Below, piece after piece: positions 1 through 7,049 of a stretch of DNA of 7,624 nt. Position 1 is the first letter of the stretch. Every line of letters starts with the position of its first letter. The DNA comes from an uncultured Actinomycetes bacterium (lineage in GTDB: Bacteria; Actinomycetota; Thermoleophilia; Solirubrobacterales; Thermoleophilaceae): positions 1-7,624 of the forward strand of contig CAMLNW010000129.1 of NCBI GenBank assembly GCA_946481495.1, in the 5' to 3' direction. The translations under genes and the position numbers were made by a program. The notes below the pieces were generated by a model. That model saw only the letters and a list, made by a program, of their open reading frames with translations. It had not been told where the DNA came from and did not search any database.

Positions 1-414
1 GACGGCAAGGAGGCCAAGCTCGACCTGGTCCGGGAGGACGGCCGCTGGCGGATCGCCGGCCTCCACGGCAGCCACGTCTACCGCGCGCGGCATCTCGCCG
101 ACGGCGACACCCAGGCCGTGTCGGCGCCCGTGCGCGCGACCGTGCGCGTCGACCTCGCTCTGCGCGTCCGTCGCCACGGCGGCGCCGCGGTCGTCGTCGG
201 CCGCGTGCGGCGCGGCGCCGACGTCCGGCTGCTGCTCGCCTCCCGCCGCCCCGGCGGCTGGCGCAGCGAGCGCGTCACCCACCCCGATGCGGCAGGGCGC
301 TTTCGGCTGCGCGTTCCCGCCCGGTTGCGCGGGCCGGTCGCGGTGTTCGCAGCGCCTTCGCCCGACCTGCCCTACGCGCCGACGGGCCGCGTCGTCGATC
401 TCGCCCGCCCATGA
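1..414 (+). CDS. C-terminal part of an unidentified protein (possible NTF2-like end plus beta-rich domain)
   Basis: The reading frame is open from the first base to a TGA at 412-414, giving 137 residues with no start in view, so the gene begins upstream of the window. The first ~22 residues, with the pattern KLDLVREDGRWRIAGL, look like the last two strands of an NTF2/SnoaL-like fold, where a charged-Gly-x-Trp-(R/K)-(I/V) strand is common. The remaining ~100 residues alternate hydrophobic and Arg residues (for example VRATVRVDLALRV and RFRLRVPARL) and read as a beta-sandwich or Ig-like domain without membrane helices. VirB8/TcpC-type conjugation proteins have NTF2-like folds, so a T4SS role is possible, but the fragment is too short to say. 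Its stop lies 23 nt before the pilin-like gene, so it may belong to the same operon. No family is firmly recognised. Confidence 0.6.
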   Translation, partial: DGKEAKLDLVREDGRWRIAGLHGSHVYRARHLADGDTQAVSAPVRATVRVDLALRVRRHGGAAVVVGRVRRGADVRLLLASRRPGGWRSERVTHPDAAGRFRLRVPARLRGPVAVFAAPSPDLPYAPTGRVVDLARP

Positions 415-424
415 ACCCAGCGAC

Positions 425-430
425 AGGAGG
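425..430 (+). promoter_or_regulatory. Strong Shine-Dalgarno site that decides the start of the pilin-like gene
   Basis: AGGAGG lies 7 nt upstream of the ATG at 438. An in-frame ATG at 411 overlaps the previous stop but has no such site before it, so 438 is the preferred start. Confidence 0.8.
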
Positions 431-437
431 ACATCCG

Positions 438-797
438 ATGCACACTGCCCGAGCCCACCTTCACCAGCTCGGCGCTTGGAGGGTGCCGCGCCCGAGCCGC
501 GAGCAGATCGTCGCCGCCGTCGCGGCGGTCGTCGTGCTGCTGAACTTCGGCCTGCTCCACGCGCTGCGGGCCGCCGGTCTCAACGGTGTTCAGCCGCGTG
601 GCGGCGGCGCCTTCAAGGAGCTCGTCTCGCAGTTGACCGATAACGCGGAGTGGCTGATCTTGACCGCGATCGGCTTGTTCCTCACCGCTGCGGCCGGGGC
701 GCTGATCTTCGGCGTGCGGTCGGCGCCCGATTGGCTGTTCAAGGCCGGTCTCGGCCTGCTGCTGCTCCTGGTCGGCGTGCCCGCCGTGCTGGCATGA
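438..797 (+). CDS. Small membrane protein, candidate T4SS pilin-like (VirB2/TrbC-like topology)
   Basis: This 119-residue protein has three hydrophobic stretches: about 24-42, after a short basic N-terminus, 72-92 and 103-119. A polar stretch (43-71) lies between the first and second, and a short loop with R94 and D98 (VRSAPDW) between the second and third. A signal-like first helix followed by two helices joined by a tight polar loop is the layout of VirB2/TrbC pilins, and the position directly before a VirB6-like gene supports a T4SS role. No sequence motif proves pilin identity, and no clear signal-peptidase site is evident. It could instead be a small channel or accessory subunit. The start at 438 is chosen for the strong ribosome binding site; starting at 411 would add 9 residues. 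The stop overlaps the next start as ATGA. Confidence 0.6.
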   Translation: MHTARAHLHQLGAWRVPRPSREQIVAAVAAVVVLLNFGLLHALRAAGLNGVQPRGGGAFKELVSQLTDNAEWLILTAIGLFLTAAAGALIFGVRSAPDWLFKAGLGLLLLLVGVPAVLA

Positions 798-2353
798 GCC
801 TCCCGGTCGCCGGCATCGACCCGTTCGGCTGGGTCAAAGACCAAGTTCTCGGCGGCCTGGAGTGGGGCGTCGAACAAGCCGCCGGGTTCGTCACGAACCT
901 GCTCGCCGGGATCGCTGACGCGCTGATCCCCGACTGGCTCGCCAAGGAGGCGCTGAACTTCGTCGCCTGGGTCGTCTCGGTCCCGAACTACGCGGCCGGG
1001 GGAGCCGGCGCCGGCGGCTACGCCTTCGGCGGCGTCAACACCCTGCGCGGCGTCCTGACATGGGTCGGGGTGACGCTGATCCCGCTCAGCCTCACCGTCG
1101 CGATCGGACGGGCGACGCTCGGCGTCGGCAACGACCACCCGATCGCCCCGTTCACCCGCGCCCTGGTCTCGGTTGCGCTCGTCCTGATCTACCCGTTCGC
1201 GTGGGCGCAGCTCGCGACCGCCGCGAACCAGCTCACCCGAGCGATCATCCGCATCCCCGCAGTCGAGCGTGGCCTCAACGAGCAGTTCGAGTTCATCGTC
1301 GGCGCCGGCGCGCTGCGCGGCGTGCCGATGCTCGGCGCGCTGCTGCTGCTCGTCGCTGCCGCGCTGCTCGTCGGCCTGGTCGTGCTCAAGCTGATGATCC
1401 TCGTCGCCGGGGCGCTGCTCTACGTGACCGGCGTGCTGATGCCCGGCATCGCCGCGACCGAGCGCGGCCAGGCGATCACCCAGGCATGGATCACCGCCAC
1501 CGTCGGGTTGCTCGCGATCCCGGTCGTCTGGACCGTCGTCTTTGCCATCGGCGCGCTGCTGATGAACGACGCCAACACCGCCGCCGGAGCCGTCGCCGGC
1601 TCCGGCAAGCTCAAGGAGTTGATCGGCGGCCTGATGCTCGCCGTCGGCTCGATCGCCGCGACCGGCGTCGCGTTGAAGATCGGCATGGCGCTCGGCGGCG
1701 TCGTGCTCGGCCAGGTCAGCGGCGCGCTCGCGCTCGCCGGTCAGGGCGGGGGAGGGCAGCGCACTCCAGCGCAGGCTGCCGCCACTGGCGCGACGGCGAA
1801 GCTCGCCGCCTTCGGCGACCGCCTCGGCGGCGCGCTGCGGACCACCGCCGGCAACCATCTCTCTGGCCGCACGCGCACCGGAGCGCTCGCCGCGCTCTCC
1901 GGTGGCGGCGCGCTCGCGCGCGGCGGGATGCTCGGTGCGGCAGGCGCAGGCGGGCGCCGGGCGCTCGCCTCGAGCAGCCGGGCCGCGCGCCGGGTCGCGC
2001 TCCGATCGCCAGCCGGAGTGGCCGCCACCCGAGTCGCCGACTCCGCCCGCGCGGGCTGGAAGAACCCCGCCGCAGCACCGAGCTGGAACACGCCCGCCGG
2101 CGCCGCCCCGAACACGCCTCCGTCGACCTCGTCGTCACCGACGGGCGAGTCGCTGACGCCAGCGCCGCAGGCCGGCGCTGAGCGCAGCGAGCCGCGCCCG
2201 CCCGCACCCAGCGATCCGCCGCCGAGACCGGCCAGCGACCCGCCGCCGCCCGATCCGGCGCGGCCGGCGAGCCGGCCGCCGCAGCCGTCCCCGCCGCGAC
2301 AAGACCCCGACTCGAAGGGAGGCGGCGATGCGGACGTTCCGCCGACTCGATGA
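794..2353 (+). CDS. VirB6/TrbL-like polytopic T4SS channel protein
   Basis: This 519-residue protein is probably an inner-channel component of the conjugation machine. The N-terminal ~65 residues are amphipathic. Hydrophobic segments follow at roughly 86-106, 121-143, 178-217 (probably two helices), 231-256 and 276-312, giving five or six membrane passes. Residues 315-420 are Ala/Gly/Arg-rich, and 425-519 form a Pro/Ser-rich tail likely to be disordered and cytoplasmic. Several core membrane helices followed by a long low-complexity C-terminus is typical of VirB6/TrbL-like proteins of Gram-positive conjugation systems. The neighbours (pilin-like gene before, PrgI-like and VirB4 after) support this. 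The ATG at 794 overlaps the preceding stop as ATGA with no clear ribosome binding site, suggesting translational coupling. The assignment rests on topology and context rather than catalytic residues. The 3' end overlaps the next gene by 26 nt. Confidence 0.75.
   Translation: MSLPVAGIDPFGWVKDQVLGGLEWGVEQAAGFVTNLLAGIADALIPDWLAKEALNFVAWVVSVPNYAAGGAGAGGYAFGGVNTLRGVLTWVGVTLIPLSLTVAIGRATLGVGNDHPIAPFTRALVSVALVLIYPFAWAQLATAANQLTRAIIRIPAVERGLNEQFEFIVGAGALRGVPMLGALLLLVAAALLVGLVVLKLMILVAGALLYVTGVLMPGIAATERGQAITQAWITATVGLLAIPVVWTVVFAIGALLMNDANTAAGAVAGSGKLKELIGGLMLAVGSIAATGVALKIGMALGGVVLGQVSGALALAGQGGGGQRTPAQAAATGATAKLAAFGDRLGGALRTTAGNHLSGRTRTGALAALSGGGALARGGMLGAAGAGGRRALASSSRAARRVALRSPAGVAATRVADSARAGWKNPAAAPSWNTPAGAAPNTPPSTSSSPTGESLTPAPQAGAERSEPRPPAPSDPPPRPASDPPPPDPARPASRPPQPSPPRQDPDSKGGGDADVPPTR
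2210..2257 (+). repeat. Imperfect 24-nt tandem repeat in the proline-rich tail of the VirB6-like gene
   Basis: Two adjacent 24-nt units (2210-2233 and 2234-2257) begin AGCGATCCGCCGCCG and AGCGACCCGCCGCCG. They encode SDPPPRPA and SDPPPPDP. The repeat sits in the low-complexity C-terminal tail and probably arose by local duplication. Confidence 0.6.
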
Positions 2354-2714
2354 CCCGACCCGCTACTACGGCCTGTCCTGGCGCGGCTGGCTCGCGGTCG
2401 GAGCCGGCGCCGGCCTGCTCTACGCCTTCGTCCGGCTCAGCCCGTTCGACGTGCGCGCGACGGTCAGCGTTCTGCTGATCGTCTGCGTGCTGCCGACGAT
2501 GGCGGCGTTCGCCGCGAGCGGGCAGGCGCTCGGCGCGGGCCGCTACCTCGCCGCTTTGGCCGGCTGGGCGGCAGGTCCGAAGGACTACCGCCCCAAGCCG
2601 GGCGAGCTGCCCGATGGCGGTGTCGTCCTCGACGACGAGCCGCCCTCGCTGGCGGCCGACGCTGTGCCGCTGGCATGGGACGACGAGCTGGTCGAGCAGG
2701 TGCCCGGTGCGTAG
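2328..2714 (+). CDS. PrgI/VirB3-like small T4SS membrane protein
   Basis: This 128-residue protein has a short basic N-terminus (RTFRRLDDPTRYYG) and two membrane helices at about 21-37 and 44-63. A soluble tail follows, containing the charged-aromatic-Arg-Pro-Lys-Pro stretch KDYRPKP at 85-91. This is the layout of PrgI/TcpE-type proteins, the Gram-positive counterparts of VirB3, which are nearly always encoded just before the VirB4 ATPase and work with it at the membrane. That holds here: the next gene is VirB4. The start is supported by AAGGGAGG at 2315-2322, 5 nt before the ATG and inside the end of the upstream gene. The acidic tail (107-128) is longer than needed for the core fold. Family assignment is from layout, motif style and context. 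Confidence 0.75.
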   Translation: MRTFRRLDDPTRYYGLSWRGWLAVGAGAGLLYAFVRLSPFDVRATVSVLLIVCVLPTMAAFAASGQALGAGRYLAALAGWAAGPKDYRPKPGELPDGGVVLDDEPPSLAADAVPLAWDDELVEQVPGA

Positions 2715-5391
2715 CCGCGACCGGTCGCGCGACCTCGCCGGTCTGCTGCCGATCGCGGCCGTCGAGCCCGACGGCCTGATCGTCACCACCGACGGCACCT
2801 ATGTCCGCGCGATCGCGTGCGATCACGTCCCGAACCCCGTCACCGCGGGCGACGACGCGCTGGAGCGGATCACCGCCGGCTGGAGTCGCGTATGCGGCCA
2901 GATCCCCGACGGCCAGGGGCTCCAGTTTGTCGTGCAGACCGACCCGCTGCCGATCCGCGACGCCCTGGCCGCCGATCGCGAGCGCGTCGAGGTCGCCGTC
3001 GACGACGACCGTCGCGCCGGCCGCGACGAGCTCGCGGCCGTCCGCGGCCGGCTGCTCGCCGCCCAGGCCGAGACCGTCCACGCTGCCGCGGACTCGATCG
3101 CGGCGGCGAGCGCCCGCTACTTCCTGGTCGTCCCGTGGACGCCGGAGCGCGGCATCCGCGACCAGCTCGCCGGCCTGCGGCCCTCGCCCGGTGGGGTGCT
3201 GCGCACGAGCTGGGCGGTGCATCAGCGCGCGGCGCGCGACAGCCTCCGCTACGCGGACAGTCTGCTCGCTGCGCTGTCCGGTCTCGGTGTCGACGGGCGG
3301 CTGCTCGCCTCGGTCGAGCACCTGGCGCTGATCTGGGAGCGGCTGCACCCGGCCGCCGAGGATCTGCCGGACTTCGACCTGCTCCAGGGCTTCGCCGGGA
3401 TTCTGTCTGCGACGGATCCCGACGAGGCCCGTCGGCGGCGCGGCGAGCTGATCGACCTGCTTTGCCACGGCGCCGGGTTCGGCGTCGGCGAGCAGGGCGG
3501 ACGTGTCATGCGCCACGCCGATGCCACGGTTGAGGAGGTGCTGCACCTCGCCACCCAGCCGGCGGCGACGTCGCCGTGGTGGCTGGCCTACCTGCTCGAG
3601 ACACAGCTCCCCTCGACGCTGACCGTCCACGTCGCGGTTGACGATCGCGCCCGGTCGCGGCACCGCGAGCGTCGCCGCTGGGCACGGCTGCGGACGGCGA
3701 TCGACTTCAAGGAGCGTCGCGGCCATCTCGTCGGCCACGACGAGCGCGAGGCGCTCCAGGAGGCCGAGGATCTCGACGCCGAGCTGTCGTCGAGCGCGCA
3801 GAGCGCGCTCTACCGGGTGTCGGTCTACTACGCAGCCCGCCACCTCGGCGGGGACGCCGACGCCCTGGACGAGGCGCTGACCGCGCTCGCCAGGGAGTTC
3901 GCCGGCCTCACCGACGCCAGGGTGGCGCGCGGCCGGTGGGTGAACCCCGACGGTTGGGCATCGACGCTGCCGCTCGGTGTCGACCGCCTGCGCGCGCGCC
4001 GCCGCTACGCCCACCGCAACATCGCGCACTGTGTGCCGCTCGCCACGGCGGCGTCGGGCTTCGACGGCGGGCTGTTGGTCGGATGGTCCGACCCGCAGCG
4101 CCTCCTGGTCCGTGTCGATCCGTTCGACCCGATCCTCCAGACGCACGTCACCTTGGTCTTGGGGCCGAGCGGGGGAGGGAAGACCGTCGCGACCAACGCG
4201 CTGCTGTCGCGCGGCATCAGCCAGGGGATGCGCGGGTTCATCATCGACCGCAGCTCGACCGCCTCCGAGGATGGCGGCGGTCGCGGCCAGGGCCACTACG
4301 AGACGCTGATCTCCCACGTCCCCGGCGGCCACCGCATCTATGTCGGCACCGATCAGGGCGCGGTCATCTGCCCCTGGGACACACCCGACCCCGGCGACGT
4401 TCCATCGGCCAAGGTCGAGTTCCTGCGCGCACTCCACGCGCTGCTGATCGGCGACCGCCACGGCGAGGACCGCGAGCTGTCCGCCTTGGACGAGGCTCTG
4501 ATCGACCGCGGCATCACCGCCGTCTACGCGCGCTGCGCCCATTCGGGCGAGCGTCCGCGCGAGACGCTGCTCGCCGACGAGCTGCTGCGCCTCGCCGACG
4601 GCGACGACACCGAGGACGTCGACCCGACGATCGCGAGCGCCTACCGCTCGCTCGTCGCCCGACTCCACCCTTACGTCGAGGGCGGGGTCAACGCCCACCT
4701 GACCGACGCCGAGACGACGGTGCAGGCCGACGCGCCGCTGGTGCTGTTCGACATCGCCGGCACACCTGAGCGGCTGATCCCAGCCGTCGTGCTGACGATC
4801 GTCGACCACATCGACCGCGAGGTGCAACGCACCCGCGCCCGAAGGGTCGCCGGCACCCTCGGCGAGCACGGCGCCTGGGCGGGCCGCTGCTTCGTCGTGG
4901 TCGAGGAGGGCTGGAAGCTCACCAACACCAAGGCCGCCGGAGCCTGGCTGAACGAGTACGCCCGCCGGTCGCGCCACTACGCGCTCTGGCTGGTCATCGT
5001 CACCCAGCACTTCAAGGACCTCGACAACGAGCAGGGCCGCGCGCTCGCCGAGTCCGCGCAACTGCGGATCTTGTTCCGCAACACACGCGACGACCTCCTG
5101 GCGGCGCAGGCGTCGCTCGGCCTCACCGACACCGACATCGACGCGATCGTCGCGCTAGAGACCCTGAAGGGCCTCTACTCGTCCTGCTACCTGCTCAGCC
5201 CGCGCGGCAGGTGCAAGGTGCGGATCGCCTTGGGCGCGCTGGAGTACTGGATCTGCTCGAACGATCCCGAGCGCGACCAACCCGTCCGCGCCGCCGCCCT
5301 GCAGGACGCCGACGGCGATCCCTGGCGGGCATTGCAGTTGCTCTGCACCCCGGCCTGGCATCAGGCCCGCGACCTCCAGGTCGAGGCGTGA
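2707..5391 (+). CDS. VirB4-family T4SS ATPase (TraC/TraE/PrgJ-like)
   Basis: This 894-residue protein is the energy-supplying ATPase of the conjugation channel, expected at the cytoplasmic membrane face. Residues 1 to ~450 form the VirB4-type N-terminal domain, with a Glu/Arg-rich helical stretch near 80-140. The ATPase domain follows: Walker A GPSGGGKT at 486-493 (K492, bases 4162-4185), a PLVLFDIAG strand near 680, Walker B FVVVEEGW with E733-E734, the VTQ motif with Q767, and an arginine-bearing LRILFR motif with R791. The C-terminal DPWRAL stretch is also usual for the family. Length is typical. The start is taken as GTG at 2707, overlapping the previous stop by 8 nt, with GAGCAGG at 2694-2700 as a possible ribosome binding site. 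The frame is open further upstream (ATG at 2614), but that stretch is a shadow of the PrgI-like gene. All key ATPase residues are present, so it is probably functional. Confidence 0.93.
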   Translation: MRSRDRSRDLAGLLPIAAVEPDGLIVTTDGTYVRAIACDHVPNPVTAGDDALERITAGWSRVCGQIPDGQGLQFVVQTDPLPIRDALAADRERVEVAVDDDRRAGRDELAAVRGRLLAAQAETVHAAADSIAAASARYFLVVPWTPERGIRDQLAGLRPSPGGVLRTSWAVHQRAARDSLRYADSLLAALSGLGVDGRLLASVEHLALIWERLHPAAEDLPDFDLLQGFAGILSATDPDEARRRRGELIDLLCHGAGFGVGEQGGRVMRHADATVEEVLHLATQPAATSPWWLAYLLETQLPSTLTVHVAVDDRARSRHRERRRWARLRTAIDFKERRGHLVGHDEREALQEAEDLDAELSSSAQSALYRVSVYYAARHLGGDADALDEALTALAREFAGLTDARVARGRWVNPDGWASTLPLGVDRLRARRRYAHRNIAHCVPLATAASGFDGGLLVGWSDPQRLLVRVDPFDPILQTHVTLVLGPSGGGKTVATNALLSRGISQGMRGFIIDRSSTASEDGGGRGQGHYETLISHVPGGHRIYVGTDQGAVICPWDTPDPGDVPSAKVEFLRALHALLIGDRHGEDRELSALDEALIDRGITAVYARCAHSGERPRETLLADELLRLADGDDTEDVDPTIASAYRSLVARLHPYVEGGVNAHLTDAETTVQADAPLVLFDIAGTPERLIPAVVLTIVDHIDREVQRTRARRVAGTLGEHGAWAGRCFVVVEEGWKLTNTKAAGAWLNEYARRSRHYALWLVIVTQHFKDLDNEQGRALAESAQLRILFRNTRDDLLAAQASLGLTDTDIDAIVALETLKGLYSSCYLLSPRGRCKVRIALGALEYWICSNDPERDQPVRAAALQDADGDPWRALQLLCTPAWHQARDLQVEA

Positions 5392-5397
5392 GCGGCG

Positions 5398-6537
5398 ATG
5401 GCAGCCCCCGCCGCAGGAGCAGCATGGAAGATCGCCGGCCGCGCGATCGTCGCGTCCGGCGCAGGCCGCCGCCGTCGCGGCCCTGGTCCGCTCGCATGGC
5501 TGCTCGCGGCCTTGGTGCTGTTTCCGCTTCTGCTCGCCATGCCGTTCCTGGCCGTCCAGGCTGGCCAGCCGACCGCCGGCTGCGGCGGCCCAGCCGGTAG
5601 CTGGACCGGCCCCGGCAGCCTCGGCGGCTACCAAGGCACCGGCCTGTCGGCGAAGGAGGTCCGCGACCTCCAGAACCGCGAGGGCGGCACCAAGCTCCCG
5701 CCCGACCAGGCCGGCCGCGTCTTGGCGACCGTCTACGCCCCGAGCTTCGGCGGCATCAACGTCTGGAACGGCGGCAAGGTCACAGCCGGCGGGATCGTCG
5801 TCAACGCCGGCCAGAAGCGCGCCTACCTGATCGCCGTCGACCCAACGCTCATCAAGCTCGGCACGCCCGTCTACGTATGGCCGAACCCCTACGGCTGGCG
5901 CGGCCCGTTCATCGCCGCCGACACCGGCGGCGCGATCAAACAGCGCCACGTCGACATCTACGTCTTCGGCGACCGCGCCACCGCCACCAAGACTGTGAAC
6001 TCCTGGGGGAGTCGCGACACGCGGATCGCCGGCAAGCCGATCGTCGGCGGCGGGCCGCCGACCACGGGCAGCCCTGCGGACTGCCTGCTCGTCGGCGACG
6101 CCCACGGCAACGGGCGCTGGCAGCTCGGCCCTGGCGCGAACCGAGCCGGCGTCGGGCTCACCCCGGCGATGCGGCAGTTCCTCAACCGCATGACCAGCTA
6201 CCTGCCGCCCAAGCGGACGCTCGTCGTCTGCACCGGCACCAACCACAGCCAGCTCACCGGGAGCGGCAACGTCTCAGATCACTGGTCGGGCAACGGTGTC
6301 GACCTCTGCTCGAGCGCCAACGGATTCCCCGTCACCGGAGGCGGCTACGGCGACCGCATCGCCGCCGCCGCGTTCCGCACCGCCGGCTACAGCCCCTCGG
6401 CCGCTAGCACCGCCGGGCGAGCCGGCGGCGCGGTCACGACCACCACGGCCCGGCTCCGCATCCAGATCATCTGGAAGGTCGACGGGGAGTACGGCAACCA
6501 CTTCAACCACGTCCACGTCGGGATCGCGCCCCGATGA
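5398..6537 (+). CDS. Membrane-anchored peptidoglycan hydrolase: 3D domain fused to an M15-like peptidase domain
   Basis: This 379-residue protein probably opens the cell wall for the conjugation channel. A basic N-terminus (GRRRRG at 23-28) is followed by one membrane helix at about 31-53, so the rest should lie outside the cell. Residues ~105-212 match a 3D domain, named for its three aspartates, here D148 (AVDP), D175 (AADTGG) and D186 (HVDIYV); related MltA folds cleave glycan strands. Residues ~225-376 look like an M15/VanY-type zinc carboxypeptidase-like domain, with SDHWSGNGVDL carrying H295 and D302 and the C-terminal NHFNHVHVG carrying H371 and H373, a typical ligand arrangement. The gene starts 6 nt after the VirB4 stop. 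It occupies the slot that VirB1 or CwlT-type hydrolases fill in other systems. Enzyme activity and the exact bonds cut are inferred. The ribosome binding site is weak (GAGGCG). Confidence 0.82.
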   Translation: MAAPAAGAAWKIAGRAIVASGAGRRRRGPGPLAWLLAALVLFPLLLAMPFLAVQAGQPTAGCGGPAGSWTGPGSLGGYQGTGLSAKEVRDLQNREGGTKLPPDQAGRVLATVYAPSFGGINVWNGGKVTAGGIVVNAGQKRAYLIAVDPTLIKLGTPVYVWPNPYGWRGPFIAADTGGAIKQRHVDIYVFGDRATATKTVNSWGSRDTRIAGKPIVGGGPPTTGSPADCLLVGDAHGNGRWQLGPGANRAGVGLTPAMRQFLNRMTSYLPPKRTLVVCTGTNHSQLTGSGNVSDHWSGNGVDLCSSANGFPVTGGGYGDRIAAAAFRTAGYSPSAASTAGRAGGAVTTTTARLRIQIIWKVDGEYGNHFNHVHVGIAPR

Positions 6538-7049
6538 GCCGGCGCGATCGACTGCTCCCCACGGTCGCGGTCGTCGCGTTCGCCATGCTCGCGCTCGGCT
6601 CGATCGCCGCCGCGATCACCGCAGCCTGGCCGACGCCCGCCCTGGCGGTCTTCCCCAACGACCCGCAGCCGACGCTCGCCGGCACGCCGGTCGAGGTCGT
6701 CGACATCCTGCTCGCCAACCTCGCGGTCCTGGTCGTGCCGCTGCTGTTCACAGGAGCCGCCGCCGGCAGACCCGGACCCTGGCGAGTCGCGGGGGATCTC
6801 GTCACGGCAGGCATCGTTGCGGTGAACAGCCTCAGCGTCGGCGCGGCGCTCGCTCTACACGGCGCCGACCTGTTCCGCTACCTGCCGCACCTACCCGTTG
6901 AGGGCACCGCGCTCGCGCTCGCCGGCTCCACTTGGATCAGTCAGCGCCGCCACAGGCACCCGCTAGGTCGGGTTCTGCTGGTCGTCGTCGTGCTGGCGGC
7001 GATCGCCGCCGTCGTCGAGGTCTACGCCACCCCGCACGCGGCCCGATGA
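6534..7049 (+). CDS. Multi-pass membrane protein resembling SpoIIM/DUF95
   Basis: This 171-residue protein has hydrophobic segments at about 10-30, 57-77, 88-109, 121-135 and 146-165. Several spaced residues fit the SpoIIM (stage II sporulation protein M, DUF95) pattern: an Asn in the second helix (LLANLAV, N62), Asn-x-Leu-x-x-Gly in the third (VNSLSVGAAL, N98 and G103), and Leu-Pro-His-x-x-x-Glu before the fourth (LPHLPVE, P118, H119, E123). SpoIIM works with SpoIID and SpoIIP in peptidoglycan remodelling in sporulating Firmicutes; DUF95 proteins elsewhere are mostly uncharacterised. The start overlaps the hydrolase stop as ATGA, so the two are probably translated together, and a role in holding or controlling that hydrolase is a reasonable guess. 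The resemblance is by eye and could be chance among helical membrane proteins. Confidence 0.55.
   Translation: MSRRDRLLPTVAVVAFAMLALGSIAAAITAAWPTPALAVFPNDPQPTLAGTPVEVVDILLANLAVLVVPLLFTGAAAGRPGPWRVAGDLVTAGIVAVNSLSVGAALALHGADLFRYLPHLPVEGTALALAGSTWISQRRHRHPLGRVLLVVVVLAAIAAVVEVYATPHAAR

Noticed and set aside
1004..1015. 12-bp palindrome GCCGGCGCCGGC, found again at 2403-2414
   Set aside because: Both copies lie inside genes and encode Gly-Ala-Gly-Ala-Gly runs; in this base composition they are expected and suggest no operator.
590..1858. A 422-codon open frame on the - strand opposite the VirB6-like gene
   Set aside because: It is a composition shadow of the + strand gene, rich in Arg, Asp, Glu and Gly without domain-like pattern.
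1060..2181. A 373-codon + strand frame inside the VirB6-like gene
   Set aside because: Its translation is almost entirely Arg, Ala, Asp and Pro, the usual out-of-frame reading of GC-rich coding DNA.
2464..5061. An 865-codon open frame on the - strand opposite the VirB4 gene
   Set aside because: It is antisense to a gene with clear ATPase motifs. Long antisense frames are expected when third positions are nearly all G or C, and its translation has low-complexity Arg/Gly/Val-rich content with no recognisable motif.
5155..6246. A 363-codon - strand frame opposite the hydrolase gene
   Set aside because: The + strand frame has membrane-anchor, 3D and M15-like motifs; the - strand reading has none.
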